Assembly: GCA_030706735.1 (NCBI GenBank)
Contig: JAUZNZ010000019.1
Coordinates: 1-64,000, forward strand
Direction of reading: 5' to 3'
DNA length: 64,000 nucleotides
Source: Bacteroidota bacterium
Lineage (GTDB): Bacteria > Bacteroidota > Bacteroidia > Chitinophagales > Chitinophagaceae
Shown here: positions 43,506 through 51,624 of the stretch, in pieces
Position numbering within the stretch: position 1 is the first letter of the stretch
Layout: each line of letters begins with the position of its first letter
The notes under the pieces: model-generated
Told to the model about the DNA's origin: nothing
What the model saw: the letters and a program-made list of their open reading frames with translations, nothing else
The model's database searches: none
Program-made: the position numbers and the translations under genes

Positions 43506-43967
43506 ATGAAGATCATGAAGAATAAGCGGATCAGGGCGCTCCTTACCCGCTTCGCATTATTTGCCGGGGTCATATATTTTGGGTTCATCTATCCCGATTC
43601 ATTCTCCGATCACGAAAAGATCGTCCACTTCGGGGCGCATGTGGGCATGAGCTTCCTGATTGCCAGCTGCGTCTACTTCGTCTGTCATTTTCGCTTTGGG
43701 ATCGGCAAGCGACATTCCTATCTTATCCTGATGGGTGCGATCCTGGCGGTGGGCGCCTGCTATAAATATTTCGAGATCGCGGCACAAGGTATCCTGCATG
43801 CCTACCCGCTGGGACAATTGCTGGTGCTGACGGGTTCCTATGCGTCGATGTCGCAGAACCTGGCGGGTGCACTGGCTGCGATCCTCCTGATCCATTCCAT
43901 TATCACGGCGGATGGACGGCTCACTGCCGATGGACGATTAGTCCCTTCTGCGATTGCCCGGACATAA
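43506..43967 (+). CDS. VanZ-like small membrane protein
   Basis: The 153-residue protein has an N-terminal basic stretch, about four transmembrane helices, and a VanZ-like motif DHEKIVHFGAHVGMSFLIA. The C-terminus carries a small in-frame duplication (ADGRLTADGRL). VanZ-like proteins are of uncertain function. The stop lies just before a terminator-like structure. Confidence 0.6.
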   Translation: MKIMKNKRIRALLTRFALFAGVIYFGFIYPDSFSDHEKIVHFGAHVGMSFLIASCVYFVCHFRFGIGKRHSYLILMGAILAVGACYKYFEIAAQGILHAYPLGQLLVLTGSYASMSQNLAGALAAILLIHSIITADGRLTADGRLVPSAIART

Positions 43968-43997
43968 AAAAAACCCGTTCGACGTTCAAGCGGGTTT
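43966..43997 (-). terminator. Intrinsic terminator for the gene at 44026
   Basis: On the minus strand AAACCCG (43997-43991) pairs with CGGGTTT (43977-43971) across a 13-base loop, followed by five more T (43970-43966). It lies 28 bases after the stop at 44026. The left T-rich flank on the plus strand is absent, so it mainly serves the minus strand. Confidence 0.65.
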
Positions 43998-44025
43998 AAC
44001 ACAACATGGCAAGCGATCGCAGGTA

Positions 44026-44361
44026 CTAAGACATATAGCGCCTGGCGGTATTGATCAGCAACTTACTTTCCAGGAATTTGGCCACTTCCACGACAGCGTC
44101 GTTGTCCTTTCGGGGGGCTTCCCTGAACTTGCGGGGATAGATCGAGATGCCGGTGTAGATATTGTAATGCAAGGTGAGCACATGCCCCTTGTAATGGAAA
44201 TCCCACATCAGCGAATCGAAATCGTCTGTTTTTTGGGTGAATTTGATGTCAAGGTCGTCGGAGAGGATGTTGGCTACTTCATAGAAGCGTTTCAGGCCAC
44301 AGTCCTCGTCGATGACTGCTTCGGTGCACCCGAAATCGGTGCGCAAAGTGAGCGGGCTCAT
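44026..44361 (-). CDS. Conserved hypothetical protein, 111 residues
   Basis: The product is soluble, without signal or membrane segment, and has mixed alpha/beta character (SLMWDFHYKGHVLTLHYNIYTGISIYPRKF). It resembles a short uncharacterised protein recurring in Chitinophagaceae. It probably shares a transcript with the small lipoprotein gene 39 bases upstream and ends at a good terminator. No function can be given. Confidence 0.65.
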   Translation of the reverse strand: MSPLTLRTDFGCTEAVIDEDCGLKRFYEVANILSDDLDIKFTQKTDDFDSLMWDFHYKGHVLTLHYNIYTGISIYPRKFREAPRKDNDAVVEVAKFLESKLLINTARRYMS

Positions 44362-44400
44362 AGTGTAGGGATTTAGTTTTTATAAAAGGGTACTGATTCA

Positions 44401-44589
44401 TTACGATTTGAATTTGGGTGCTTTCGGAAGCTTCTCTCCGCTGAGTATCCGCTCCGCGCCGACGTTCTTCCCGTCGCTTGGGCATCCGTATTTAGGTCCG
44501 AAAAGGTTGTGTATCAATCCGCAGGAAGGAAGGGCCGAAGCCAGTAGGGTCAGGGTAAGGAAAAACACTATCGTTTTGAGCGCCTTCAT
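44401..44589 (-). CDS. Small conserved lipoprotein, 62 residues
   Basis: The product starts with a lipoprotein signal (LASALPSC) and then GLIHNLFGPKYGCPSDGKNV, a motif I recognise as recurring in small Bacteroidota lipoproteins. It ends basic (KLPKAPKFKS). A second Cys follows the anchor by about 13 residues. Function unknown. A reasonable promoter lies upstream. Confidence 0.7.
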   Translation of the reverse strand: MKALKTIVFFLTLTLLASALPSCGLIHNLFGPKYGCPSDGKNVGAERILSGEKLPKAPKFKS

Positions 44590-44619
44590 TGGTTTAGCGG
44601 ATATTAAAATAAACGTTAA

Positions 44620-44650
44620 TAAACCTACAACTATTATCCTGCATTTGCAA
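44620..44650 (-). promoter_or_regulatory. Candidate promoter for the small lipoprotein gene
   Basis: On the minus strand TTG (44650-44648), 20 bases, then TAGGTTTA (44627-44620), seven of eight consensus positions of TAnnTTTG. It lies about 30 bases before the start codon. Confidence 0.4.
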
Positions 44651-44742
44651 GGGCCGTGCCCTGAATTAACGTAAGGGTAGTAAGGGAATTTTGTTTTTTG
44701 GTTAGTGGAAATGGGTACCGGGCCTGAGTTGCAGAACGTTAG

Positions 44743-45312
44743 CTAAGCCGTTGGGTCGACAGGCGGAGCCTGGGGAGGGGTCCGGGGGGCTGCATTGGCC
44801 TCCGCGAACCAGGCGGAATAATGGAGATAATTGTTGGCGATCCGGTCGATCTGGCCGGTTATGATATCCTGGGGGATATCCTTGATCTTCCGGGCCGGAA
44901 TGCCTCCATAGATAGTGCCGCCTTCGATCCGGGTTCCCTCGAGGACAACGGCGCCGGCCGCAATGATGGAATTGCTGCCTATCTCCGCATTGTCCATGAT
45001 AATGGCGCCCATGCCGATCAGCACCCTGTCATGGATCGTGCAGCCATGCACGATGGCATTATGGCCAATGGAGACATTGTCCCCGATGACCGTTTTTGTT
45101 TTTTGATAGGTGCAATGGATGACCGCGCCGTCCTGAATATTTACCTTATTCCCGATGCGGATACTGTTGACATCTCCTCTCACCACTGTATTGAACCAGA
45201 TACTGCAGTCGTCGCCCATGATCACATCCCCTACCACCGTGGCATTGGGCGCAACGAAGCAATCTTTGCCAAACTTAGGCAGTACGCCTTCGACGGGGAG
45301 AATGGTGGCCAT
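44743..45312 (-). CDS. Gamma-carbonic-anhydrase-like hexapeptide-repeat protein
   Basis: The 189-residue left-handed beta-helix protein begins MATILPVEGVLPKFGKDCF and carries hexapeptide repeats (APNATVVGDVIMGDDCSIWF, GNKVNIQDGAVIHC). Candidate zinc His residues appear in VIHCTYQKT, IGHNAIVHGCTIHD. Many members bind metal, but carbonic anhydrase activity is proven for few. The Met at 45312 is preferred over the upstream extension. Confidence 0.88.
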   Translation of the reverse strand: MATILPVEGVLPKFGKDCFVAPNATVVGDVIMGDDCSIWFNTVVRGDVNSIRIGNKVNIQDGAVIHCTYQKTKTVIGDNVSIGHNAIVHGCTIHDRVLIGMGAIIMDNAEIGSNSIIAAGAVVLEGTRIEGGTIYGGIPARKIKDIPQDIITGQIDRIANNYLHYSAWFAEANAAPRTPPQAPPVDPTA

Positions 45313-45372
45313 GGAGGGACCTTTTGGTTTTAGCAAACCTACGTAAAAATATTCTTACGACATTTGCCCGCA

Positions 45373-46581
45373 ATGGATCCTGAACAACAGCAGCCCTCGG
45401 GCAAAGAATTACGGAGCCTTTTTCTCCGCCATCTGGCGCAGACCTCTCCCGAGCCGCTTGGCCTGGAGATTGTCAGGGCGGAAGGCGCATATCTCTACGA
45501 TGCACAGGGAAAGGAATACCTGGACCTGATCGGCGGCATCAGCGTCTGCAATACCGGTCACCGGCATCCACGCGTCGTGGCGGCGATCAAGGAACAGGCG
45601 GATCGCTATCTGCACGTGCTGGTGTATGGAGAAATGATCCAGTCCCCGCAGGTGCGCTACGCGGCCCTGCTGGCTGCCAATCTGCCGCCGTCGCTGAACT
45701 CCGTGTATTTTACGAACTCCGGCGCGGAAGCCGTCGAGGGCGCGATGAAACTTGCCAAGCGCGTGACCGGCCGAACCGAGATCGTCGCATTCAGGCGATC
45801 TTATCACGGTTCCACCCAGGGGGCGCTCAGCGTCATGGGTGATGAGTATTGGCGCAACGCCTACCGGCCGCTCCTGCCCGGCATCTGGCATGAAGAGTTC
45901 AATAGCCCTGCCGCGTTGGAACGGATAACGGATCGGACGGCCTGCGTCATTGTCGAAGCCGTCCAGGGCGAGGCCGGCGTGCTGGTCCCCGAATCGGGAT
46001 GGCTGCGCTCTCTCCGTTGTGCATGCGATGCGGCCGGCGCGCTATTGATCCTGGATGAGATCCAGACCGGATTCGGGCGCACGGGCAGTCTTTGGGCGTT
46101 TACCGGAATCGGGATCGTCCCGGATATCCTCTTGTTGGGGAAGGCGTTGGGGGGCGGCATGCCGTTGGGCGCATTCATTGCCGGCAGAGAAACCATGCAA
46201 GCCTTGACGGAGGCGCCGGTGCTCGGGCACATAACGACCTTTGGCGGGCATCCGGTCTCTTGCGCCGCGGGGCTGGCTTCCCTGGAAGTTCTGCTGGAGG
46301 AGGGCCTGATCGGGCAGGTCGGTTACAAGTCGACGTTATTCCGGGAAGGGCTCAGGCATCCGGCCATCAAGGCCGTACGGCATTGCGGACTGCTTATCGC
46401 CGTGGAATTGGAAAATGCAGGAGCGGCACGCCTCGTCATCGATCGTTGTATCCGGCGCGGATTGCTGACGGATTGGTTCCTTTTTGCGCCGCAATGTCTG
46501 CGCATCGCGCCGCCGCTCACTGTCGGGGAGGAGGAGATCCGCAAGGCCTGCGCCATTATAGCAGAGAGTCTGGCGGGATAG
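45373..46581 (+). CDS. Class III PLP-dependent aminotransferase
   Basis: The 402-residue enzyme has LDLIGGISVCNTGHRHP, TNSGAEAVEGAMKLAKR, RRSYHGSTQGALS, the intact DEIQTGFGRTG motif and the PLP lysine in ILLLGKALGGGMPLGAF. It is related to ornithine and acetylornithine aminotransferases but is distinct from the argD product here and lies outside the arginine operon. The amino donor is unknown. The ATG at 45373 is used; a TTG at 45364 is also in frame. Confidence 0.88.
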   Translation: MDPEQQQPSGKELRSLFLRHLAQTSPEPLGLEIVRAEGAYLYDAQGKEYLDLIGGISVCNTGHRHPRVVAAIKEQADRYLHVLVYGEMIQSPQVRYAALLAANLPPSLNSVYFTNSGAEAVEGAMKLAKRVTGRTEIVAFRRSYHGSTQGALSVMGDEYWRNAYRPLLPGIWHEEFNSPAALERITDRTACVIVEAVQGEAGVLVPESGWLRSLRCACDAAGALLILDEIQTGFGRTGSLWAFTGIGIVPDILLLGKALGGGMPLGAFIAGRETMQALTEAPVLGHITTFGGHPVSCAAGLASLEVLLEEGLIGQVGYKSTLFREGLRHPAIKAVRHCGLLIAVELENAGAARLVIDRCIRRGLLTDWFLFAPQCLRIAPPLTVGEEEIRKACAIIAESLAG

Positions 46582-46591
46582 CCAGGCGGCC

Positions 46592-47197
46592 TTACCGCAC
46601 GCGTTCCGGCGTAGGTCTTCCGATCTTCAGCGAATTGAGGACGGTATCGAAGCTGGGCTTGTACTTCACCATTTCCCCGCGGGCGGTGGCCATTGTAATA
46701 TTGTAACAAATCCCATCCGCGATCATCGCGGTGAAAATGATCTCCATATGGGTCCCGCCTTTACTGGTGCTGCTATACTGGAGCCAACGCGCCGTCCGTC
46801 CGTCGATCTTCCGGGTCCCCGAACCGATCTCTTCATAATCAATGGACTTTCTTGCGCCCAAATGTACTCCGTTGAAATACGCATCGAGTACGCCTTCGCT
46901 GATCTTCTCCGAAAAGATATTCATGTTCGGCGTGAAATGGGGATTGAGCGTTCGCGGGGCCTGTATGAATCGAAATTTGATGCCGTTGAGCGTCGTGTCA
47001 TAGTTCCTCCAGCCGTTTGGCGCGAGCAGGGAAAAGGTCCCGGCGCCGGCATTGATACCCGGTAATTTGCTTAGATCCGTGGAGACGTCCGCGGAACCCT
47101 TTTTCTTGAACCGTCCTTTACAGGCCGGCAGGGAAACGGCCAGAAGGGCAGCGGCGATGAGCGTGGTCAGCGCGGCCGCGGGAGTGATCTTGATCAT
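46592..47197 (-). CDS. Putative lipoprotein, DcrB/PsbP-like
   Basis: The 201-residue product has a lipoprotein signal (LAVSLPACKGRFKKK). The body has a DcrB/PsbP-like alpha/beta pattern: FSLLAPNGWRNYDTTLNGIK near the start and MATARGEMVKYKPSFDTVLN near the end. It begins seven bases after the HTH gene's stop, so the two are probably co-transcribed. The role is unknown. Confidence 0.65.
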   Translation of the reverse strand: MIKITPAAALTTLIAAALLAVSLPACKGRFKKKGSADVSTDLSKLPGINAGAGTFSLLAPNGWRNYDTTLNGIKFRFIQAPRTLNPHFTPNMNIFSEKISEGVLDAYFNGVHLGARKSIDYEEIGSGTRKIDGRTARWLQYSSTSKGGTHMEIIFTAMIADGICYNITMATARGEMVKYKPSFDTVLNSLKIGRPTPERVR

Positions 47198-47204
47198 GAT
47201 GTGA

Positions 47205-47444
47205 TCAAATGTAGTCAAAATCTCCTTTCAGGAGTTCCGAAGGATGTACCCCGAGACCGTGGGCCAGGCAGACGAGGGTGGACAGGGATACATTTACCTT
47301 TCCCGCTTCGATCTTGCATATTTTGCTGTTGTCGATCCCGCTGACGGCCTCGAGATGACGAATGCTCAGGTCTTTTTCAGTGCGGACCGACCTGACGATC
47401 CTTCCGAATTCCCTGGTTATCGATCTCACTTTCGGACTGTTCAT
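47205..47444 (-). CDS. Small XRE-type HTH regulator
   Basis: The 79-residue protein is almost only a helix-turn-helix domain (IVRSVRTEKDLSIRHLEAVS, NSKICKIEAGKVNVSLSTLV), ending GVHPSELLKGDFDYI. A perfect palindrome lies seven bases before its start, so autoregulation is likely. It shares a transcript with the lipoprotein gene downstream. Confidence 0.85.
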   Translation of the reverse strand: MNSPKVRSITREFGRIVRSVRTEKDLSIRHLEAVSGIDNSKICKIEAGKVNVSLSTLVCLAHGLGVHPSELLKGDFDYI

Positions 47445-47450
47445 GACTGA

Positions 47451-47467
47451 TCTAATTTGAGATTAGA
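47451..47467. promoter_or_regulatory. Palindromic operator candidate for the HTH gene
   Basis: TCTAAT (47451-47456) and ATTAGA (47462-47467) are perfect inverse complements with five bases between, next to the XRE gene start. Such a site size suits a small dimeric HTH protein. Confidence 0.5.
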
Positions 47468-47552
47468 CAGACAAGGTTCGTCAGTTCAAAGAGTGCGGAT
47501 CAATAAGTCCACAAGATAGAAAAGTTCTTTTATTATGCAGAGCCTGTTTTTG

Positions 47553-47560
47553 TAAATTTG
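47553..47560 (+). promoter_or_regulatory. -7 promoter element for the gene at 47635
   Basis: TAAATTTG matches the Bacteroidota -7 consensus TAnnTTTG exactly. No clear TTG at -33 was found, only a T-rich segment about 22 bases upstream. The predicted leader is about 70 bases. Confidence 0.4.
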
Positions 47561-47634
47561 GGTATCCTTCCCGGGGCATCGCGCCGAAAAAAATGGAGAA
47601 GCAAGTGTCCATTTTTAATCCTTAAAATTATTTT

Positions 47635-47919
47635 ATGCTTGGCCATAATCGGGGGCGAACCCTGTTGCCGGAACAAATCATGCGCCTGGATGAGGATCAA
47701 CGTCAGGATCCGATGGGTGTGTTGGAATACTGCTTTGATAACTATCGGCTGGAGGAATGGAAGGATCTTCTGCGGGAGATGCTGGAGGTATGCCTGACGA
47801 CCGACAATGTCGAATTTGCGGAGGCGGAACAGCGCGCCGGTCTGCTGCAACAGTGCAAGGAGCTGGAAGGCATGGTGGAGGCCGCCTGGCTGCTGCTCCG
47901 GCGGGAAAGAGAGAAATGA
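47635..47919 (+). CDS. Hypothetical protein, 94 residues
   Basis: The product is acidic and helical, with several Glu/Leu-rich segments (LEYCFDNYRLEEWKDLLREM, EAEQRAGLLQQCKELEGMVE) and no signal or membrane segment. I do not recognise the family. A consensus -7 element and a plausible ATG support it as a real gene. Confidence 0.55.
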   Translation: MLGHNRGRTLLPEQIMRLDEDQRQDPMGVLEYCFDNYRLEEWKDLLREMLEVCLTTDNVEFAEAEQRAGLLQQCKELEGMVEAAWLLLRREREK

Positions 47920-47966
47920 ATATATAAAATAGCTTGATCGCCAATAGGTTGCAAGGGCGGCCGGGC

Positions 47967-47997
47967 TTGCATTTCAGCGGAAAAGTGCGTATTTTGG
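47967..47997 (+). promoter_or_regulatory. Candidate promoter for the T9SS cargo gene
   Basis: TTG (47967-47969), 20 bases, then TATTTTGG (47990-47997), seven of eight positions of TAnnTTTG. The predicted transcript starts about ten bases before the TTG start codon. Confidence 0.4.
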
Positions 47998-48013
47998 CAG
48001 CAGACCCAATACC

Positions 48014-49975
48014 TTGAAAGCCCTTGCCACCATAGTGTTGCTATGTGCCCTTGCATGGACCTGCCCGAAACTGATCGCTCAATCGGTGTCGGGTACGGTG
48101 AATACGTACTACTCTGTCAGCACCGTTAATACAGCCTCCAATTCCGTTGTTGTCGATAATGGAGCCGGATTGTCACCCGGCGAACTCGTGTTGATCATTC
48201 AATCGAAAGGTGCGACCGTCGATGCTACGAATACGGCCAGTTTTGGCAATATTACGGCATTGGGCAGCGCGGGCAGCTATGAGTTCAATACGATCTGTAA
48301 TGTGTCGGGCAACCAGGTCTGGTTAAAGGCGCCTTTCAGCAACACCTATGATCCCACGGGAAATTTGCAATTGGTTGGCGTACCCTCTTACCAATCGGTG
48401 GTGATTTCCGCCGCGGTCACCGCGACAGCCTGGGATCCTGCCACGGGCAAGGGAGGGATTGTGGCCATCAAGGCGACGGACACGATCTACCTCGACGCGG
48501 ATATCGATGTAAGCGGGCAGGGGTTCCAGGGCGCCTACCTGGTCGACTATCCGACCCCAGCCTATAATTGCAGTGCGGCGACGACGGTAAACCAATATTT
48601 CTTAGGTACGCCCGCTTCGGGCAATATCACCGCCGGGCGGAAGGGAGAGGGCATTGCGGCCTACATCCTGAATGAGGAAAACGCAAAAGGCAAGCTGGCT
48701 AATGGCGGCGGCGGTGGTAATAATGCAAATAGCGGCGGAGCCGGAGGCGGTAATTATGGCGCGGGCGGCAATGGCGGCAAGCGTGCCGGAGAATCACCAT
48801 TTAATTGCCATGGCCAAAACCCCGGTATCGGCGGTCTGAGCCTGGCTGCCTATGGATATACCAGCGGCGCAAACAGGATCTTCTTCGGCGGCGGCGGCGG
48901 CGCGGGGCATGAAAACAATGCCGTAGGCACGCCCGGCGGAAACGGAGGGGGCATCATTATCCTCTCTGCGCCTACGATCATCGGCGGCGGCGGTCGCCTC
49001 TTAGCCAACGGCCAGGTGCCCTCGAATCCTGCCAATTCGGATCCTTTGCAGGCGGAAGGAGATGGAGCGGGCGGCGGCGGCGCGGGCGGAACGATCATCC
49101 TGAACACGACCACTGTAACGGGTGCGGTCACCGCGCAGGCAATCGGAGCCGCGGGCTCGAATTCCAGCAATGGCGTCAACGATTGTACCGGTCCGGGCGG
49201 CGGCGGTGGAGGAGGAATAGTCTGGACTTCGGGAGCTTCTGTTCCCGCGGCCATCAGCCCTTCGGTTGGCGGTGGCGCCAATGGCGTAGTCAGTTCGGGC
49301 AGCAGCAGCACCGCGGGATGCGTAGGATCCTCGAATGGCGCCACATCCGGCGCTGCGGGGATCAGCCAGGCCGGGTATGTGCTCCCGTTTTCCGGCGCCA
49401 GCGTATGTGTCGTACTGGCCTCTCCGTTAGTAAGTTATTTTACCGGGTCGGTGGTGGATCAGGGTTCCCTGCTCAGTTGGGGATTGACCTCTTCAGCGAC
49501 GATGGCCGGGGTGACGGAATTTACCCTCGAGCGGTCGGTGGATCATTTACGATTTACGGTGGTGGCTGATGTGCCCTCTTCCGGTGACCAGTTAAGATAT
49601 ACGTATACCGATCCTTCCTCTCCGCCCGGGACGACATTCTACCGGCTTTCCTGGGTCGATAAGGATCGTGTCCGTTCCTATTCACCCGTCGTTGCGCTAA
49701 GCCGTCCCATGACGGCCGTTGATGGCGCCATCACGCTCTATCCGAACCCGGCGACCGATCAATTGTCCATACGTCTCTTGTCCACGACCCATGAGCCCGT
49801 AATGATGCGGGTCTTCAATGCGCAGGGACAGGAGCTTGCCGCCTATGCCAGTCCGTTACATGTGGGGGCGAACCTCTTATCTCTTCCGGTTCGCCGACTT
49901 GCCCCGGGAGCCTATTTTCTTTCCGTGGAATTCGGCGGAAGACGACAGGTACGATCCTTTCTGGTGAGGAATTAA
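48014..49975 (+). CDS. Glycine-rich T9SS type A sorted exported protein
   Basis: The 653-residue product has a signal peptide (about 1-22, KLIAQ), a beta-rich region with SGTVNTYYSVSTVNTASN, and a long glycine-rich middle (about 225-460: NGGGGGNNANSGGAGGGNYG, RIFFGGGGGAGHENN). The C-terminal ~75 residues form a Por secretion tail (ITLYPNPATDQLSIRL, LAPGAYFLSVEFGGR), which directs export by the Type IX system and usually surface attachment. The start is TTG at 48014; no in-frame ATG fits. The function of the exported part is unknown, but adhesion or matrix roles fit such repeats. Confidence 0.82.
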   Translation: MKALATIVLLCALAWTCPKLIAQSVSGTVNTYYSVSTVNTASNSVVVDNGAGLSPGELVLIIQSKGATVDATNTASFGNITALGSAGSYEFNTICNVSGNQVWLKAPFSNTYDPTGNLQLVGVPSYQSVVISAAVTATAWDPATGKGGIVAIKATDTIYLDADIDVSGQGFQGAYLVDYPTPAYNCSAATTVNQYFLGTPASGNITAGRKGEGIAAYILNEENAKGKLANGGGGGNNANSGGAGGGNYGAGGNGGKRAGESPFNCHGQNPGIGGLSLAAYGYTSGANRIFFGGGGGAGHENNAVGTPGGNGGGIIILSAPTIIGGGGRLLANGQVPSNPANSDPLQAEGDGAGGGGAGGTIILNTTTVTGAVTAQAIGAAGSNSSNGVNDCTGPGGGGGGGIVWTSGASVPAAISPSVGGGANGVVSSGSSSTAGCVGSSNGATSGAAGISQAGYVLPFSGASVCVVLASPLVSYFTGSVVDQGSLLSWGLTSSATMAGVTEFTLERSVDHLRFTVVADVPSSGDQLRYTYTDPSSPPGTTFYRLSWVDKDRVRSYSPVVALSRPMTAVDGAITLYPNPATDQLSIRLLSTTHEPVMMRVFNAQGQELAAYASPLHVGANLLSLPVRRLAPGAYFLSVEFGGRRQVRSFLVRN

Positions 49976-49980
49976 AAAGT

Positions 49981-50077
49981 GCCCCGGTGGCTGCGGTCCG
50001 GGCAAATACGCTCATGCGACGAAACGCTCATGCGACGGCCACCCGACTTTCGACCGAACGGCAATGCCTACCGGGGC
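49981..50077. repeat. Structured region with tandem 14-base repeat after the T9SS cargo gene
   Basis: GCCCCGGT (49981-49988) and ACCGGGGC (50070-50077) are perfect inverse complements framing the region. GGTGGC (49986) can also pair with GCCACC (50038). Inside are two copies of ACGCTCATGCGACG at 50008 and 50024 (16-base period). It lies between convergent genes; a 3' structure or small RNA is possible, but there is no T run. Confidence 0.4.
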
Positions 50078-50151
50078 GATATATATGGGATTGCTAAAAA
50101 CCAGGCCTTGGTCCCGAACGTTAATCCTGATGAGACCGCCCTGGAATAAAC

Positions 50152-50493
50152 CTAATTACTCAATGATCTCCGGTATTCCAGCGGCGTCAGTCCATAATAT
50201 TTCTTGAACATGGGAATGAACTTGCTGCTGCTCCGGTAACCGGTGACTGCCGAGATCTCTTTGATGGACATCTCGGTGCTGGACAGGAGCTCTGCCGCTT
50301 TCCGCATACGGATATCCGTCAGATAGCTGTACACGGGCCGTTCAAACAATTGTTTGAACCCGTTCTGCAGTTTGATGGAATTGACCCCTGCCCGGTGGCT
50401 GAGGTTCTTGATGGTGATGAATAAAGGATAGTGTTCTTCCAGATAGCACTTGATGTCCGTGAGTGCATCGAGGTCGCTTCTCTTTAGGTTCAT
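50152..50493 (-). CDS. Short AraC-type regulator (DNA-binding domain only)
   Basis: The 113-residue protein consists almost only of the AraC double helix-turn-helix domain: INSIKLQNGFKQLFERPVYS and MSIKEISAVTGYRSSSKFIP, MFKKYYGLTPLEYRRS. No ligand-binding domain is present. It could be a truncated relative of the two longer AraC genes next to it or a natural short regulator. All three genes point the same way. Confidence 0.8.
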   Translation of the reverse strand: MNLKRSDLDALTDIKCYLEEHYPLFITIKNLSHRAGVNSIKLQNGFKQLFERPVYSYLTDIRMRKAAELLSSTEMSIKEISAVTGYRSSSKFIPMFKKYYGLTPLEYRRSLSN

Positions 50494-50616
50494 AAGATCG
50501 CTTTAGTGATAAGGTTAAATAATAACTGGTGATGAGCACGGTTCGGATGGGGAAATAAAGATACAGGAACACGCAGGCGGATGTTTATGATATTTGGAGA
50601 AAAACCCAATAGCGGA

Positions 50617-51615
50617 TCAAACTTTTCTGCCGCTTTTTTGCACGAAGGCGGGCGTGTATCCGAAGTATTTTTTGAACGCAAGCGTGAAGGAGTGGGGATG
50701 AGAATATCCGCTTTGATAGGCTACCTGGCTGACCGTATCGTCAGTGCCTTCCAGCAGTTTATGCGCGCGCGTCATGCGCGCTTCGAGCAGCCATTCCGTC
50801 ACCCCCATACCGTAGATCGCGCGGAAGCCGTTATTCAATTTATAGGTGCTCATTCCCATTCGCTGCGCCAGCGACGACAGTGAAAAGGTCTTTTCTATTT
50901 CTTTTAGCAACAACTCTTTTGCCGCATACACGATCCTGGCATCCGACTCGTTGACGGGGGCCGCGTCGTCGGGCGCATCGCTCATCCGGACGAGGGCCAG
51001 CACGAGGATCTCCCGCGCGATACTATTTTGCCAGGCGGCTCTCGCTTTGCCTGTGTAAGGACAATGATCCAGTTTTTCGGCCAGCCCGGTGAGCTCTCCA
51101 TTCGCCATGCAGTATGCCGGTTGAAAAACAGCGGGCTGACGGAGGTGAACCTTTTCCAGGAAGGGGCCTAATTTTGGAAGGCTTTCCGTCAATGGCTGCA
51201 GGTGCCCGGGCAGAAAGTGAAGGATAAGCGTGCGGTGAATTTCTTCCGGAGCCATCTGCATCGAAAATTCCACGGCCGGCGCGTAATAGAGACTGAGCCC
51301 ACGGTCGTGCAGGACGCATTCGTCGAACCCGTCGATGCGATAACTCAGGCTGGAGGCCAGGCAGATCTGCAGCCTCAGGCCGGCGTGCGGACTGGAATAG
51401 GCGGCAATCGCGGCGCTGGTAAAGCGTAATCGGTGGAACTCCATTTGGATCCCGTCCGCGGCCATTTGCCGGAAAGTCACGTCTCCCCATGATCCGGTGG
51501 CGGAAGCGGTGAGTTCTTCCGCTCCGGCCGGCTGGGCTTGCCCCCCAGCGGTACGGGCTGACAGGTCAATGGCACCATTTTTGTTGGTTAGCACCCGCTT
51601 GGGTAGTATAAGCAC
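50617..51615 (-). CDS. AraC-family regulator
   Basis: The 332-residue regulator has an N-terminal beta-rich sensory part and a C-terminal AraC domain (SLSSLAQRMGMSTYKLNNGF, VSQVAYQSGYSHPHSFTLAF, FKKYFGYTP). The start is GTG at 51615. It lies nine bases downstream of the stop of the next AraC gene, so the two are probably co-transcribed. The ligand is unknown. Confidence 0.88.
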   Translation of the reverse strand: MLILPKRVLTNKNGAIDLSARTAGGQAQPAGAEELTASATGSWGDVTFRQMAADGIQMEFHRLRFTSAAIAAYSSPHAGLRLQICLASSLSYRIDGFDECVLHDRGLSLYYAPAVEFSMQMAPEEIHRTLILHFLPGHLQPLTESLPKLGPFLEKVHLRQPAVFQPAYCMANGELTGLAEKLDHCPYTGKARAAWQNSIAREILVLALVRMSDAPDDAAPVNESDARIVYAAKELLLKEIEKTFSLSSLAQRMGMSTYKLNNGFRAIYGMGVTEWLLEARMTRAHKLLEGTDDTVSQVAYQSGYSHPHSFTLAFKKYFGYTPAFVQKSGRKV

Positions 51616-51624
51616 GACAGGTAA

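Noticed and set aside
50008..50037. Tandem 14-base repeats considered as a CRISPR or attachment-site trace.
   Set aside because: Only two copies with a two-base gap, no spacer pattern, no cas genes, no integrase and no tRNA gene.
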